A model generated the notes under the pieces. The model searched no databases, was not told the origin of the DNA, and worked only from the letters and a program-made list of their open reading frames with translations. The position numbers and the translations under genes were made by a program. From Acanthosoma haemorrhoidale (Eukaryota > Arthropoda > Insecta > Hemiptera > Acanthosomatidae), in NCBI GenBank assembly GCA_930367205.1, contig OV884013.1, forward strand, positions 114,967,475-115,031,474: a DNA stretch of 64,000 bases, written 5' to 3'. Below, piece after piece: positions 32,152 to 41,171 of this stretch; within the stretch, counting starts at the first letter, position 1, and each line of letters opens with the position of its first letter.

Positions 32152-34668
32152 CGTATGTGGGCAACAGCCGGCCCGCGGGCCGGATCCGGCCCGCTGTAAG
32201 ATTTGATCCGGCCCGCGAGACATTTTGAAAAACCCAATTTAAAAAAAAAAAATACACTACTTACTCATACTCATGGAATCAAGTGAGCGAGCAAGCCGAG
32301 TGGCGGTGATCATCAAAGAGTGAGGCGGCAAACATCAAAGTTCAAAGCCATTGATGTTTGCCGCCACACTGGCGGCGCAACAAAGGATTATTGCTTCGCA
32401 ATTGTATTGTTCTACACTAGACGATTCTAGATCATTCCTTCATTTTGCCTATATAAGCGGGTGGATGGCCGGAACTTAGTTCAGTCCTATTCGAGCTACC
32501 GTGGTGATAAGTTTGCTTTGTGACTTTGTGTGCATCTTGAGTGCTTACTAATTATACCTATTTTCTTATTAAGTTTATCGAACGATAAGTAAATGAAAAT
32601 GATGTCTGGTGGAAGGAAACGAAAAGTAGATGCAGAGGGTCGCCAGTTTCAAGAAAAATGGACTGAAGAATTCTTCTTTATCTTGCACAATGGTAAGCCT
32701 ATTTGTTTGATGTGTAATGAATCCATTTCGGTGATGAAAGAATTCAATATAAAGAGGCATTACTCAACTAAGCATCCTACGCTGCTCTCACTGACAGGAC
32801 AAATAAGAAAAGACAAAATCCAGAAACTTACCGCAAATTTGGAAAAACAGCAGCAAATATTTCATAGACAAAGAACACAACTTGATAATGTTGTGAAAGC
32901 TAGTTTTATAGTTAGTTCAAAATTGGCAAAGTCATTGAAACCATTTGCCGAAGGAGAATTTATCAAGGAGTGTATGTCAGAAGTTTGCAGTGTTTTGTGT
33001 CCTGAAAAGAAAAATGAATTTGAAAAAATTAGTTTGTCAAGACGAACCGTTGTACGACGTATAGAAATGATGGCTAATGATATAAAAACAACATTGACTG
33101 GCCGTATGACTGGTATTGAATCATTTTCCATAGCATTAGACGAGAGCACCGATTTGTCTGACATAGCTCAACTGGCTATATTTATTCGAGGTGTTGATAA
33201 AGAATTCACTATTACTGAGGAATTGCTTGCTTTACAGCCGCTAAAAGGAACCACTACAGGAGAGGACATTTTTAATGAAGTTCAAAAGGTATTCACAAGT
33301 TTTGGCTTGCCATGGTCGAAATTAGTTGGAGTATGCACAGATGGTGCACCTTCTATGGTCGGCTTACGTAAAGGTTTCATCGGAATTTTGAATGAAAAAG
33401 CAACTGAATTAAATGTGCAAAAAGATGGTTTGATAGTCCTTCATTGCATTATCCACCAACAGAACTTGTGTTCTAAGTCCATTCGACTCCAGAATGTTAT
33501 GAATGTGGTAGTAAAAACCATCAATTTTATTCGATCCCGAGGGCTTAACCATCGTCAGTTCAAGGCGTTTTTGGATGAAATATCAGCCGAGTATGACGAC
33601 GTAACATATTATTGTGAAGTCAGATGGCTAAGCAAAGGGAAAATGCTGAAACGGTTTTACGAGCTTAGAAATGAGATAGCAGAATTTATGCAAATAAAAG
33701 ATAAACCACTATCTGAATTGAGTGACGCAAAATGGATATGCGACTTAGCATTTCTTGTCGACCTTACAGGCCATTTGAATGATTTAAATTTGAAACTTCA
33801 AAAACAAGGACAGTTAGTAAATGATTTGTACAGCCATTTGAAAGCGTTTCAGAACAAAATCCGCTTGTGGGAGGCACATATGCTGTCTGGTAACAGTTAC
33901 CATTTCACCACGCTCTCTGCGTATGAAAATATTGCTTACGCTCAATATGCTGAAGAACTCAAGTTACTGTCGGAGCAATTTTCGATCAGATTTAGCGATT
34001 TCAAACACATGGAAGACTGTTTCAATTTATTTGCTACTCCAACAAAAAGTAATGTACAAAATGCTCCAATACACTTGCAAATGGAGTTGATCGAGATTCA
34101 AGAAAACTCACTCCTAAAATCTAAATTTGAAGACGTGGAGTTGTGCGATTTCTACAAAAAATACCTCGAAGAAGACCATTTTCCGCAGCTTAGAAAATTT
34201 GCAAGAAGATTGATTTGTGCGTTTGGCAGTACTTATAAATGCGAACAGTTCTTTTCATTGATGAAAGTTAATAAATCAAAACATCGTACAAGGCTGACTG
34301 ACGATAATTTGGAAAATTCTTTACGTCTTTGTACCAGTGGAATTAATCCAAACATCGATGAATTAGTTTCCCAAATTCAAGCTCAAGTGTCTCATTGATT
34401 TCGGTGTCGCTATTTAACTTTCGTAGTTTGTAACAATTCTAAATTTAACGATTTAATTTAATGCTGTAGGTACCTATTTTTTCATTTCATTTTGTTATTT
34501 TAATAAATTGTGTTGTAATAACATTGTCGTATTATTTCATGGCTGACTGATATCTATCGCTAAAAATTATGAACACTACTTTAAAATGCACTACTTTTAA
34601 ACGCGGCCCGCGAACGTATTTGCACACTAAAGTTTGGCCCATAACATGTCAAAGGTTGCCCATACCTG
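32152..34668 (+). mobile_element. Complete hAT transposon (GTF2IRD2/ZBED-like group)
   Basis: A 2517-bp element with a perfect 8-bp duplication. Ends: CGTATGTGGGCAAC at the left and, read inward from the right, CAGGTATGGGCAAC, an imperfect inverted terminal repeat sharing ATG/GGGCAAC. GC-rich subterminal palindromic motifs follow (GGCCCGCGGGCC near 32171, GCGGCCCGCG near 34602), unlike the AT-rich host DNA. One intact ORF in plus orientation, opposite to the host retroelement. All hallmarks of a young, potentially autonomous copy are present. Confidence 0.95.
32593..34398 (+). CDS. hAT transposase (GTF2IRD2/ZBED-like)
   Basis: 601 residues, uninterrupted. N-terminal BED-type zinc finger: CLMCNESISV, then IKRHYSTKH (Cys-x2-Cys ... 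His-x4-His) around residues 36-60. The RNase-H-like catalytic region carries FSIALDESTDLSD (first Asp, about residue 179), then VGVCTDGAPSMVG (second Asp, about 248) and CIIHQQNLCSKS. The insertion domain includes FIRSRGLNHRQFKAFL and EVRWLSKGKML (the RW motif). The C-terminal dimerisation region reads FARRLICAFGSTYKCEQFFS and NKSKHRTRLTDDNLENSLRL. This matches the domesticated vertebrate GTF2IRD2 and ZBED-type hAT transposases and many arthropod copies. The first ATG of the ORF is used as start; a second Met two codons later is equally possible. A distinct, decayed hAT fragment of the same broad group lies at 63030-63170. Confidence 0.95.
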   Translation: MKMMSGGRKRKVDAEGRQFQEKWTEEFFFILHNGKPICLMCNESISVMKEFNIKRHYSTKHPTLLSLTGQIRKDKIQKLTANLEKQQQIFHRQRTQLDNVVKASFIVSSKLAKSLKPFAEGEFIKECMSEVCSVLCPEKKNEFEKISLSRRTVVRRIEMMANDIKTTLTGRMTGIESFSIALDESTDLSDIAQLAIFIRGVDKEFTITEELLALQPLKGTTTGEDIFNEVQKVFTSFGLPWSKLVGVCTDGAPSMVGLRKGFIGILNEKATELNVQKDGLIVLHCIIHQQNLCSKSIRLQNVMNVVVKTINFIRSRGLNHRQFKAFLDEISAEYDDVTYYCEVRWLSKGKMLKRFYELRNEIAEFMQIKDKPLSELSDAKWICDLAFLVDLTGHLNDLNLKLQKQGQLVNDLYSHLKAFQNKIRLWEAHMLSGNSYHFTTLSAYENIAYAQYAEELKLLSEQFSIRFSDFKHMEDCFNLFATPTKSNVQNAPIHLQMELIEIQENSLLKSKFEDVELCDFYKKYLEEDHFPQLRKFARRLICAFGSTYKCEQFFSLMKVNKSKHRTRLTDDNLENSLRLCTSGINPNIDELVSQIQAQVSH

Positions 34669-34676
34669 GTTTAAGG
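34669..34676. repeat. hAT target-site duplication, right
   Basis: GTTTAAGG, identical to 32144-32151. Confidence 0.95.
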
Positions 34677-36541
34677 TATTGTTGTATGCTATTGTTGCTA
34701 GCATTAGTCTGTTATTTAATGATGTGTTTGTTAGTTCTTTTTCGTTAAGTGTTCGTAATATTTCGATGAGTGTACTATGTGCTCTGTTTAGTGTTCCTAA
34801 TGAATTAGGATTTCCTGGGGTCACGTAAATTGGTTCGATTTCGTTAGTTTGTAAGAAGTTGAGTACTAAATTATTTTTGTATTCTTTGCCGTTGTCCATT
34901 TTTATCGATACGGGTGTTGGATATAGTGTTAAGTAAAGTTTAATGGCTTCGCATATGTTAATTCCAGTTACGGCTGGTATCATGTGTGTAAATAGTCTTT
35001 TCGAGAATGTGTCAATTATAGTTACGATATATTTTCTGTCAAAATGTAATGTGTCTATCATTAATTCTTCGAACGGTCTATTTGGTGTTGGTGTTATCAT
35101 GTACTTTGTTTTTATAGGATTGCGTTCGTATTTAGTTTTCTTACATGTCTTACAATTGTTAATAAAGTCATTAATTGTTTCTTTCATTAACGGGAAGTAG
35201 TATAATTTTCTAAGTTTGTCGTATGTTTCGATTGTGCCTCTGTGGGATGTTTTTCCTATGTGGTAGTCATTAATTATTTCAATTTGTCCTTCTTTGTCTA
35301 AGATATCGGTTACATAGTTTTTGTATCTTTTTAGTTTAACTGTTGGGTATGATTCTTGTATTAGTCTAGAAATGTCTTTAAATGTTTTATCGTACCATGG
35401 TTGGAGTAATGGGATATCTGGTTCACAGTAAATTCCATAAGTAATTTTGGGTCTAATAAATTGTTCGATTAGTGATTCTAAGTCGTCTAAGTTGTCAAAT
35501 TTAATTTCATGTCTGTTTTTGTTAAATGGTTTAGTAAAGTTTGTTTCTTTTATTCCCTTTTTTATTATTATCTGATGTTTCTCTATATTAATATTCTTGT
35601 CATTGTCTACTATCCAAATTTGTTCGTTGGATGATCGTTGGGAGTGAACAGTTGCTCCACATGTACTAATTGCGTCATTTATTTGTTCTGTTTGAGTCAT
35701 GTTTTCTAATTCTTCTATAAGTGTGTCATAGTCTGGGTTTTCGTCTAACGGGAGTATTGCTAGTTCGTTTAGAAATTCGTCAAAATCTCCGTCTATATGG
35801 TTAGTATTTGTGTTTTGTTCTAAGTTCTCGTTTTGTCGTGATAGTAAGTCCGCTACGTAATTTGTTTTTCCATTAATGTGGTTTATGTCAAATTCAAAGT
35901 CCTGTAATTTCCAGATCCATTTCATGATTCTGGTGTTTCCGTTTTTCATTGTATAGATCCATTTTAATGGTTTGTGGTCAGTTAGTAGTTGGAATTTAGT
36001 ACCGTACAAGTATGGTTTGAAATGGTGTGTAGACCAAACAATTGCTAAAAGTTCTTTTTCAATTGTTGAATAATTTAATTCTGGAGGTTGTAATACTCGT
36101 GAGGCGAATGCTACTGGGTGTTCTATTCCGTCGTTATCTTTTTGCGATAGCACCGAGCCGATGGCTTTATCACTTGCGTCTGTCGTTAAGTAAAATGTCT
36201 TATTCCAGTCCGGGTATGCTAATATTGGTGAATTTGTCATGAGGGTTTTTAGTATGTCACAAGCCTTTTTTATTTCTTCTGTCTCGTATGTTTTAGTCTG
36301 TAGTGATTTCGAAATTGGTTTCGTTATTTTCGCATAGTCTTTTATGAATTTTCGGTAGTATCCGGTCATTCCGAGAAATTGTCTAGTCGTTTTTTCGTTG
36401 TTTGGGTATGGTAATTTTGTGATTGCTTCTATTTTCTTGTGGTTAGTTTTTAGTCCGTCGGGAGTGACAATATATCCTAAGAAGGGGATTTCAGTTTTAA
36501 AAAATTCAGTCTTGTCTAGTTGGATAGAAAGTGCATGTTCT
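34669..36541 (-). pseudogene. pol: RT thumb, RNase H and integrase (right of the hAT)
   Basis: The open frame reads from a point about 36541 (frameshifted against the RT palm) through FLGYIVTPDGLKTN, then RNase H with FYLTTDASDKAIGSVLSQ (Asp), TIEKELLAIVWS (Glu) and LLTDHKPLKWIY (Asp). The integrase zinc finger is HIGKTSHRG ... CKTCKK, and the core has IDTLHF (first Asp) and KMDNGKEY (second Asp). At the third catalytic position, exactly 35 residues after the second Asp, the reading is GTLNRAHST, with Asn where Ty3/gypsy integrases have Glu. The frame is cut at AYNNTLN by the hAT; the open frame then runs a few codons into hAT sequence. Confidence 0.9.
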
Positions 36542-37640
36542 TATGGAATACGTTTTCGAGATGTTCTAGGTGTTCTTGTATTGTGTTTGAGTAAATGATT
36601 ATGTCGTCAATGTATATCATAGCGTTAGGAACGTTCGCTATCATCATGTTCATGGCTCGTTGGAATGTGGGTGGTGCGTTACAAAGTCCGTAGGGCATTC
36701 GTAAGAATTCAAAGTGTCCGTCTTCTGTACTAAATGCGGTTTTTGGTATTGAATCTGGATCCATTTCGATTTGATGGAATCCTGATGCAAGGTCTATTGT
36801 TGAGAATATTTTTGCTTTTTGTAGTCTGTTTAGTAAGTCTTCAATGTTGGGTAGTGGGTATTTGTCATTAGTCGTCATTTCGTTCAGTTTTCGGTAGTCT
36901 ATTACCATTCGAACTTTTTTTATGCCTGAGGCATCCATTTTTTTTGGTACTATCCATACTGGTGAGTTGTATGGGGAGTTACTCTTTCTAATAATGTTAT
37001 TTTTTAATAAATTCGCGACTTCTTCATTTATTTGATTTTTGAATTGCACGGGGTACCGATAGTTCCTAGTGTAGCAAGGGTTTTCGTTTTTTGTGTTTAT
37101 TTTATGTTTAATTAAATTGGTCGCGCGTAATTTTTCTTCATTTGTTTTTATTATTTCACCATATTTACCAATCAGTACCACAAGTTCGTCCGAAAGCTTG
37201 TTATCAATGTGGTCTGTCCTAATTAGTTGTTTTATTGTCTGTAAGTCATTTATATAGTAAATTTCATTTTCCAGGTTATGTTTGGTTCCGTTTATTACTA
37301 TTTCGTCATTGTGACATTTTATTTCTGTTTTCAGTTCTTTCATCGTTTCGTATCCTAAAAGAATATCGAAACGATTGCTAAAGGGGTAAATTAGCATTTT
37401 TACCTTTGCTTGAATTCCTAACAGGGGATAGAGATCGATTATGGCGCTTTGAGTGCCTTCGGCTCTGCCTGTAGGAGTTTTCATTACAAAGTCTTCCGAA
37501 TTAATTTTTGTTCCCTCGGGTAAGGAATGGGGATTGATATAATTTTTAGAAGCTCCAGTGTCAATCAGCCATGTCTTGCCTTTTTTGTCTTTTATTTTTG
37601 GGAGACTGTCCGTGTAATTTAATTGGTATTCGGGTCTGGA
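36516..37640 (-). pseudogene. pol: protease and reverse transcriptase palm
   Basis: Upstream of the first Met at 37484 the same frame is open to about 37640 and carries the aspartic protease site TWLIDTGASKNYI at about 37525-37565 (Asp-Thr-Gly-Ala). The RT follows with RYPVQFKNQINEEV, NSPYNSPVWIVPKK, VRMVIDYRKLNEMT (motif A region), IFSTIDLASGFHQIEM (catalytic Asp), FLRMPYGLCNAPPTFQRAMN and IYIDDIIIYS (YIDD catalytic box). The frame ends soon after at MHFLSN because of a small indel near 36541; the thumb and RNase H continue in another frame. It starts in the -1 frame overlapping the end of gag, the usual gag-pol arrangement. Confidence 0.9.
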
Positions 37641-38749
37641 GGTTCGTTGTTGTTGGGACCTACGTCTAAAAAATCCTCATAACGAGATTCTAATTGTTGT
37701 AGTCTGTCTTGTAATTCAGTTATTTGTTGGTCTTTGTCATTTTCCGTGTAGTGTACGCGATTGCTGGCTGTGCGCATTGATACGGTTTGATTTTCTCTTT
37801 GTTCCGGTCTGGGGTTTGGTTTGTTAAAGTATTGTCTTTGTTCATAGGGTTTCCATGATTGATTATGTCTTTCGTTTTCGTCTCGGGGGTAGTTATTGTT
37901 AAAACGTGGTTGTTCTTGATTGTACTGTCTTGGTTGTTGGGATTGTTGTCTATTATTGTCATTAAATTGTTGTCTATTATTGTCATAAAATTCACGTTTT
38001 TTCTCGTGATAATGTGGGTCGTAATTCCTCCCTTTATAATTGCTAGTGGAGGGTGGTTGGTTTTGACTGCGTCTTTGTGTGGATTCGTTGTGTGTTAGTT
38101 TGTTACCGTATGCTCTTTCGACTACTCGTACTGCTGTGGTTTTTAATGCCTTTTTCAAATCCCTCAAATTTTTAATTCGTAGGTGTTGGAGGAAATTGTC
38201 AACTGAAGTTTCAAGTTGTCTTTGGCAATGGTCAACTATTTGTTCATCAAATACGTTTATCTCTGTGTGTTTTTGTAAGTCTGTTTTTGTGTCGTCCGTA
38301 TATAATCTACCTTCAAGGTCGTCTCGTAATAATATCAGTCTTTCTACATAGCTATTGGGATGTTCGTTTCTTAAGGGTTTAGTTTGATATATTTCTGCTA
38401 TGGATTGGGGTATTGTTTTGTCGTCACGAAAGTTAAGTTTGAGTTCTTGGATCAGTTCTAGTAAAGAGTTATAGTTCCGTCTTCCGCAATATTCGGCATG
38501 TCCTACTAATTTGTTTGTTGCATGTCCTATCAATTGTTTCGCGTTATATTCGTGATGTGGATTGTCAGTTGTGCAGACGTTATTCGCTACAAAATTTATT
38601 TTATTAATAAATCGTACTAGATGGCTGGGATTTCCGTCAAATTCTGGGATCAGTTTAAGGTCTGTAGTAGAAATTTTGTAATCGTTAGAAGTCATGTTTA
38701 CGGTTTCTTCTAAGTTACGGTTTATATTAAGTCTGTCAGTAATGGGCAT
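37619..38749 (-). CDS. gag: Gag of the LTR retroelement
   Basis: A 376-residue open frame directly after the leader. The N-terminal half has errantivirus capsid-like features (LIPEFDGNPSHLVRFINKIN, LIGHATNKLVGHAEYC, then SVDNFLQHLRIKNLRDLKKA). The C-terminal third is a low-complexity Asn/Gln/Arg-rich RNA-binding-like tail with short repeats (DNNRQQFNDNNRQQSQQ) and no CCHC zinc knuckle, as is usual for insect errantivirus Gag. A coiled-coil-like stretch, QQITELQDRLQQLESRYEDF, lies near the C-terminus. Intact. The stop at 37619 overlaps pol in the -1 frame. Confidence 0.9.
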   Translation of the reverse strand: MPITDRLNINRNLEETVNMTSNDYKISTTDLKLIPEFDGNPSHLVRFINKINFVANNVCTTDNPHHEYNAKQLIGHATNKLVGHAEYCGRRNYNSLLELIQELKLNFRDDKTIPQSIAEIYQTKPLRNEHPNSYVERLILLRDDLEGRLYTDDTKTDLQKHTEINVFDEQIVDHCQRQLETSVDNFLQHLRIKNLRDLKKALKTTAVRVVERAYGNKLTHNESTQRRSQNQPPSTSNYKGRNYDPHYHEKKREFYDNNRQQFNDNNRQQSQQPRQYNQEQPRFNNNYPRDENERHNQSWKPYEQRQYFNKPNPRPEQRENQTVSMRTASNRVHYTENDKDQQITELQDRLQQLESRYEDFLDVGPNNNEPPDPNTN

Positions 38750-39035
38750 GTAAATGTGTACAAAAAAATATATTTACCAATACAAGTGATGTCTTCTTCT
38801 AGATAATGTTGCCTTCTACCGGCTTCCTCTGGTCGCTAGATAACAGATTTTGTGGTTCTTGGAGCCTCGGTGAATGTATATTAAAATATACCAGTGCTCG
38901 ATCAGTCCTGAAGTCCTGTTCAATATAGCATCGGCCTTCTCATGGAAAGAATCGAAAAGTTCTCAGGTCTAGCCAAGCCAAACGCGGGATCGCTGAATGG
39001 GGAGATTCTTCTGAAGTTATATAAACACTGCCAAG

Positions 39036-39053
39036 GTCCCTGTTCGGGCGCCA
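39036..39053 (-). promoter_or_regulatory. Primer-binding site, tRNA-Lys type
   Basis: TGGCGCCCGAACAGGGAC on the minus strand, directly at the inner end of the 5' LTR (its first T overlaps the last LTR base). This 18-mer is complementary to the 3' end of tRNA-Lys as used by many retroviruses and some gypsy-type elements. Confidence 0.9.
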
Positions 39054-39303
39054 GTTAAATAATTGAAGACCAAAGGGGCCTTTTTAAAAAGTAGTTTATT
39101 AACTAGACAAAAGAATACAACTTATATGACAAAGTGATTAAGTAATACGTCAGGGTTCAGTAACGAGATGAATGAGAGCTGGTGAGAGGAAAGGAAGGAT
39201 TATATAATGACAGATTAGATTAAGGAGTGCTGACTTAGGCGATGGTGCAGGTGTCAGCTGGGCGTTGTCTGTCGGTGTGCGTGTGTCAGCGGCTTCCATA
39301 ACT
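39053..39303 (-). repeat. 5' LTR (right copy)
   Basis: 251 bp, nearly identical to 29932-30183. It should contain the element promoter; no TATA box was assigned. Confidence 0.95.
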
Positions 39304-39900
39304 ATCGACGATAACCTCGGTCAGGAAAGCTACCTGTCGATCCACTTCCTCTGTAGTGCGGAGAACAGGAACCGTATGCAATTGGTGATAAAGTTGCGAT
39401 CGATATAGGTCCCAGTCAGCCCGACGATAGTCGTATTTCGTGGGACGCGGGATCACAACTCTACCATCAATGGAATACAATACTGGTAGGTGGTCGGTCG
39501 TTACTAGGTCCAGGGTCTCACAATTGTTTATCCTGTGCGGCTTTTTTGTGAGTAAAAGGGACTTGGTGGATAATAAGGTCGCAAAGGCCACTACAATTTT
39601 CTTTGTGGCCCTTTGTTGAGTTGACTTGAACATCTTTACAGATGAGTTGCGGTTTCTTTTCTTTGCTAAAGCTGATACAAACACCGAATTCGATTTGGCA
39701 TGTACACCTCCAACAAGGAATGCAGTTCAATATCATGGATATTGCACTCCAAAATGATATCTCTACTGGGCTGAAAGCGAGACTTAGAAAAATCAGACGA
39801 TGGCAAAGTTGCACCAAGCCTCGTTGAAAATAGCGAAAGTGAAAAATTAGGAGGCTTCCTTTGAAGAATCGTCATTAGATTATCATTATTGCACACATTG
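39304..39900 (-). pseudogene. NLTR-A endonuclease region (5' part of the interrupted element)
   Basis: The frame reads NNCETLDLVTTDHLPVLYSI (DHLPV, the catalytic Asp-His end of an APE-type endonuclease) and PRPTKYDYRRADWDLYRSQL, ending VAFLTEVIVD next to the LTR. Its continuation (AANTAIP) is next to the other LTR at 29931. Upstream of about 39560 the frame is lost; adjacent frames read endonuclease-like text, so further frameshifts occurred. The true 5' end of the element is not clear. Confidence 0.75.
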
Positions 39901-40077
39901 GAAAGTAGGACTTAACGCTTTGAGAAGCAAGAATTACCACATCGTTTATACGCAACACTGTAGAATAGTTCAAGAAACAAAGAAAAATGACAGACTTTTT
40001 CAAATTTTAAGTTATTAATTGATATGATATTGCACATAACACGTATGTAAGAATTCGTGTAATTATTAAAAATTACC

Positions 40078-40165
40078 AACCAAAGACAAAATATACCACC
40101 GGATAGGGAACCAGGTACCTCCCCGATATCCGGTCTGGGCCTGCACTCACTGAGCTACATCTCGC
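40078..40165 (-). repeat. tRNA-like SINE head
   Basis: On the minus strand, GATGTAGCTCAGTGAGTGC (A-box-like) is followed by GGTACCTGGTTCCCTATCC (B-box-like) about 45 bases later. The layout is tRNA-like, but the stems are poor. Likely a tRNA-derived SINE head; the element probably extends toward lower coordinates on the minus strand. Confidence 0.45.
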
Positions 40166-40499
40166 AGTGACTATAAGCCCCATACCGGAAGTACAGTTGG
40201 TAGAGTCCCCGATCATCATCAGTATATTTTGTCTATGTACATGGGATAACAAAGAGCTGCATAGATAATCCAATAACCACTGTTCAAATAAGAGAAGGGT
40301 TTTAGGTTATGTTACTGAATTCGAATCAGAGCTCGTAACAGCTGATACCTCACAAGAAGAAGAAATGGGGTCGTAAAACCTAACCACAGCATGTGTGAAG
40401 GATTTGAGAGGGTTTCTAGCTATCTCAGACTTGTGAGAAAATATCAATAATATTGGTAATAACAAAGCTTTTACATGTTAAAAATCCTCCGACGTTTAC

Positions 40500-40635
40500 T
40501 ATCGACTGAGACATAATTCTCCTTTATGGCTTGTCCTCCAGCGGACTGGAAGCCGTTTCGGACATTTGTCATGCCGTAAACAGGAACCAGACCCCAGCTG
40601 TAAAACTGACTGTAGGCTTCTGTAACGATGCCGAT
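40500..40635 (-). CDS. Possible internal exon, unknown gene
   Basis: A 136-bp block of higher GC. On the minus strand it is preceded by CACTATTCCAG and followed by GATA then GTAAAC. The open frame reads IGIVTEAYSQFYSWGLVPVY, GMTNVRNGFQSAGGQAIKEN and YVSVD. Composition is protein-like, with balanced codons, unlike the AT-rich surroundings. No family is recognised; it could be a transposon gene fragment instead. Confidence 0.4.
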
Positions 40636-40713
40636 CTGGAATAGTGTTCGTAGCTCAAGAAAGCTGTGGGAAATGGCGTAGAAAGACAAGTTTATATGAG
40701 GGCATATATGCCT

Positions 40714-40715
<2 letters not shown>

Positions 40716-40763
<48 letters not shown>
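40716..40763. repeat. (AT)n microsatellite
   Basis: About 24 uninterrupted AT units. Confidence 0.98.
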
Positions 40764-40767
<4 letters not shown>

Positions 40768-41171
40768 AATTCTCTCTTATCCTAATGATCTTTTTTAAAA
40801 GACACTTTATTGTTCATAACAATGTACAGGAGATTAATTACAACATAGTTACTGGTCTATAACCTGATTATAACTGCCTGCTTCCTGCTGGAGGTTCACA
40901 TAGATATAGGAGAAGGAAAGGATGTGAGTCAGTATTGAGACAGCAGGCTACGTGGGCCTTTAACTATATATTTATAAAATGTAGTGATATTTAACTTAGT
41001 AATAGTAATTAATAACATTGAATTATATTACGAAATGTCTTTATATGACTAAGGCAATGAATTGTGGAAGGATTGGGAAGGCCGTGGCAGAAGGGAATCT
41101 GTAGTTTCTTGTCTTGGAGGTTCAATTGTTATTTGAATCCCTCTACTACGATCAGCATTATCCACGAGACT
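40764..41171. other. spacer, left flank of the 246-bp satellite
   Basis: No gene recognised. Confidence 0.4.

Larger units (their letters stand above)
29932..39303 (-). mobile_element. Env-bearing Ty3/gypsy LTR retroelement (errantivirus-like), interrupted by a hAT
   Basis: An LTR pair (29932-30183 and 39053-39303) brackets gag, pol and env on the minus strand. Without the inserted hAT and one duplicated 8-mer it is about 6.85 kb, a normal size for insect errantiviruses. The two LTRs differ by about one substitution and one indel in 252 bp, so integration was recent. The element sits in an NLTR-A copy; ATC directly flanks both outer LTR ends and is probably all or part of the target duplication. 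Coding status: gag open, pol with one frameshift in RT and an insertion in IN, env open. Confidence 0.95.

Noticed and set aside
32162..32257. N-terminal extension of the pol C-terminal frame
   Set aside because: It is translated hAT terminal sequence joined by insertion, not part of the retroelement protein.
37859..38351. Plus-strand frames over gag (37859-38098, 38079-38351)
   Set aside because: They are antisense shadows of the gag coding region.
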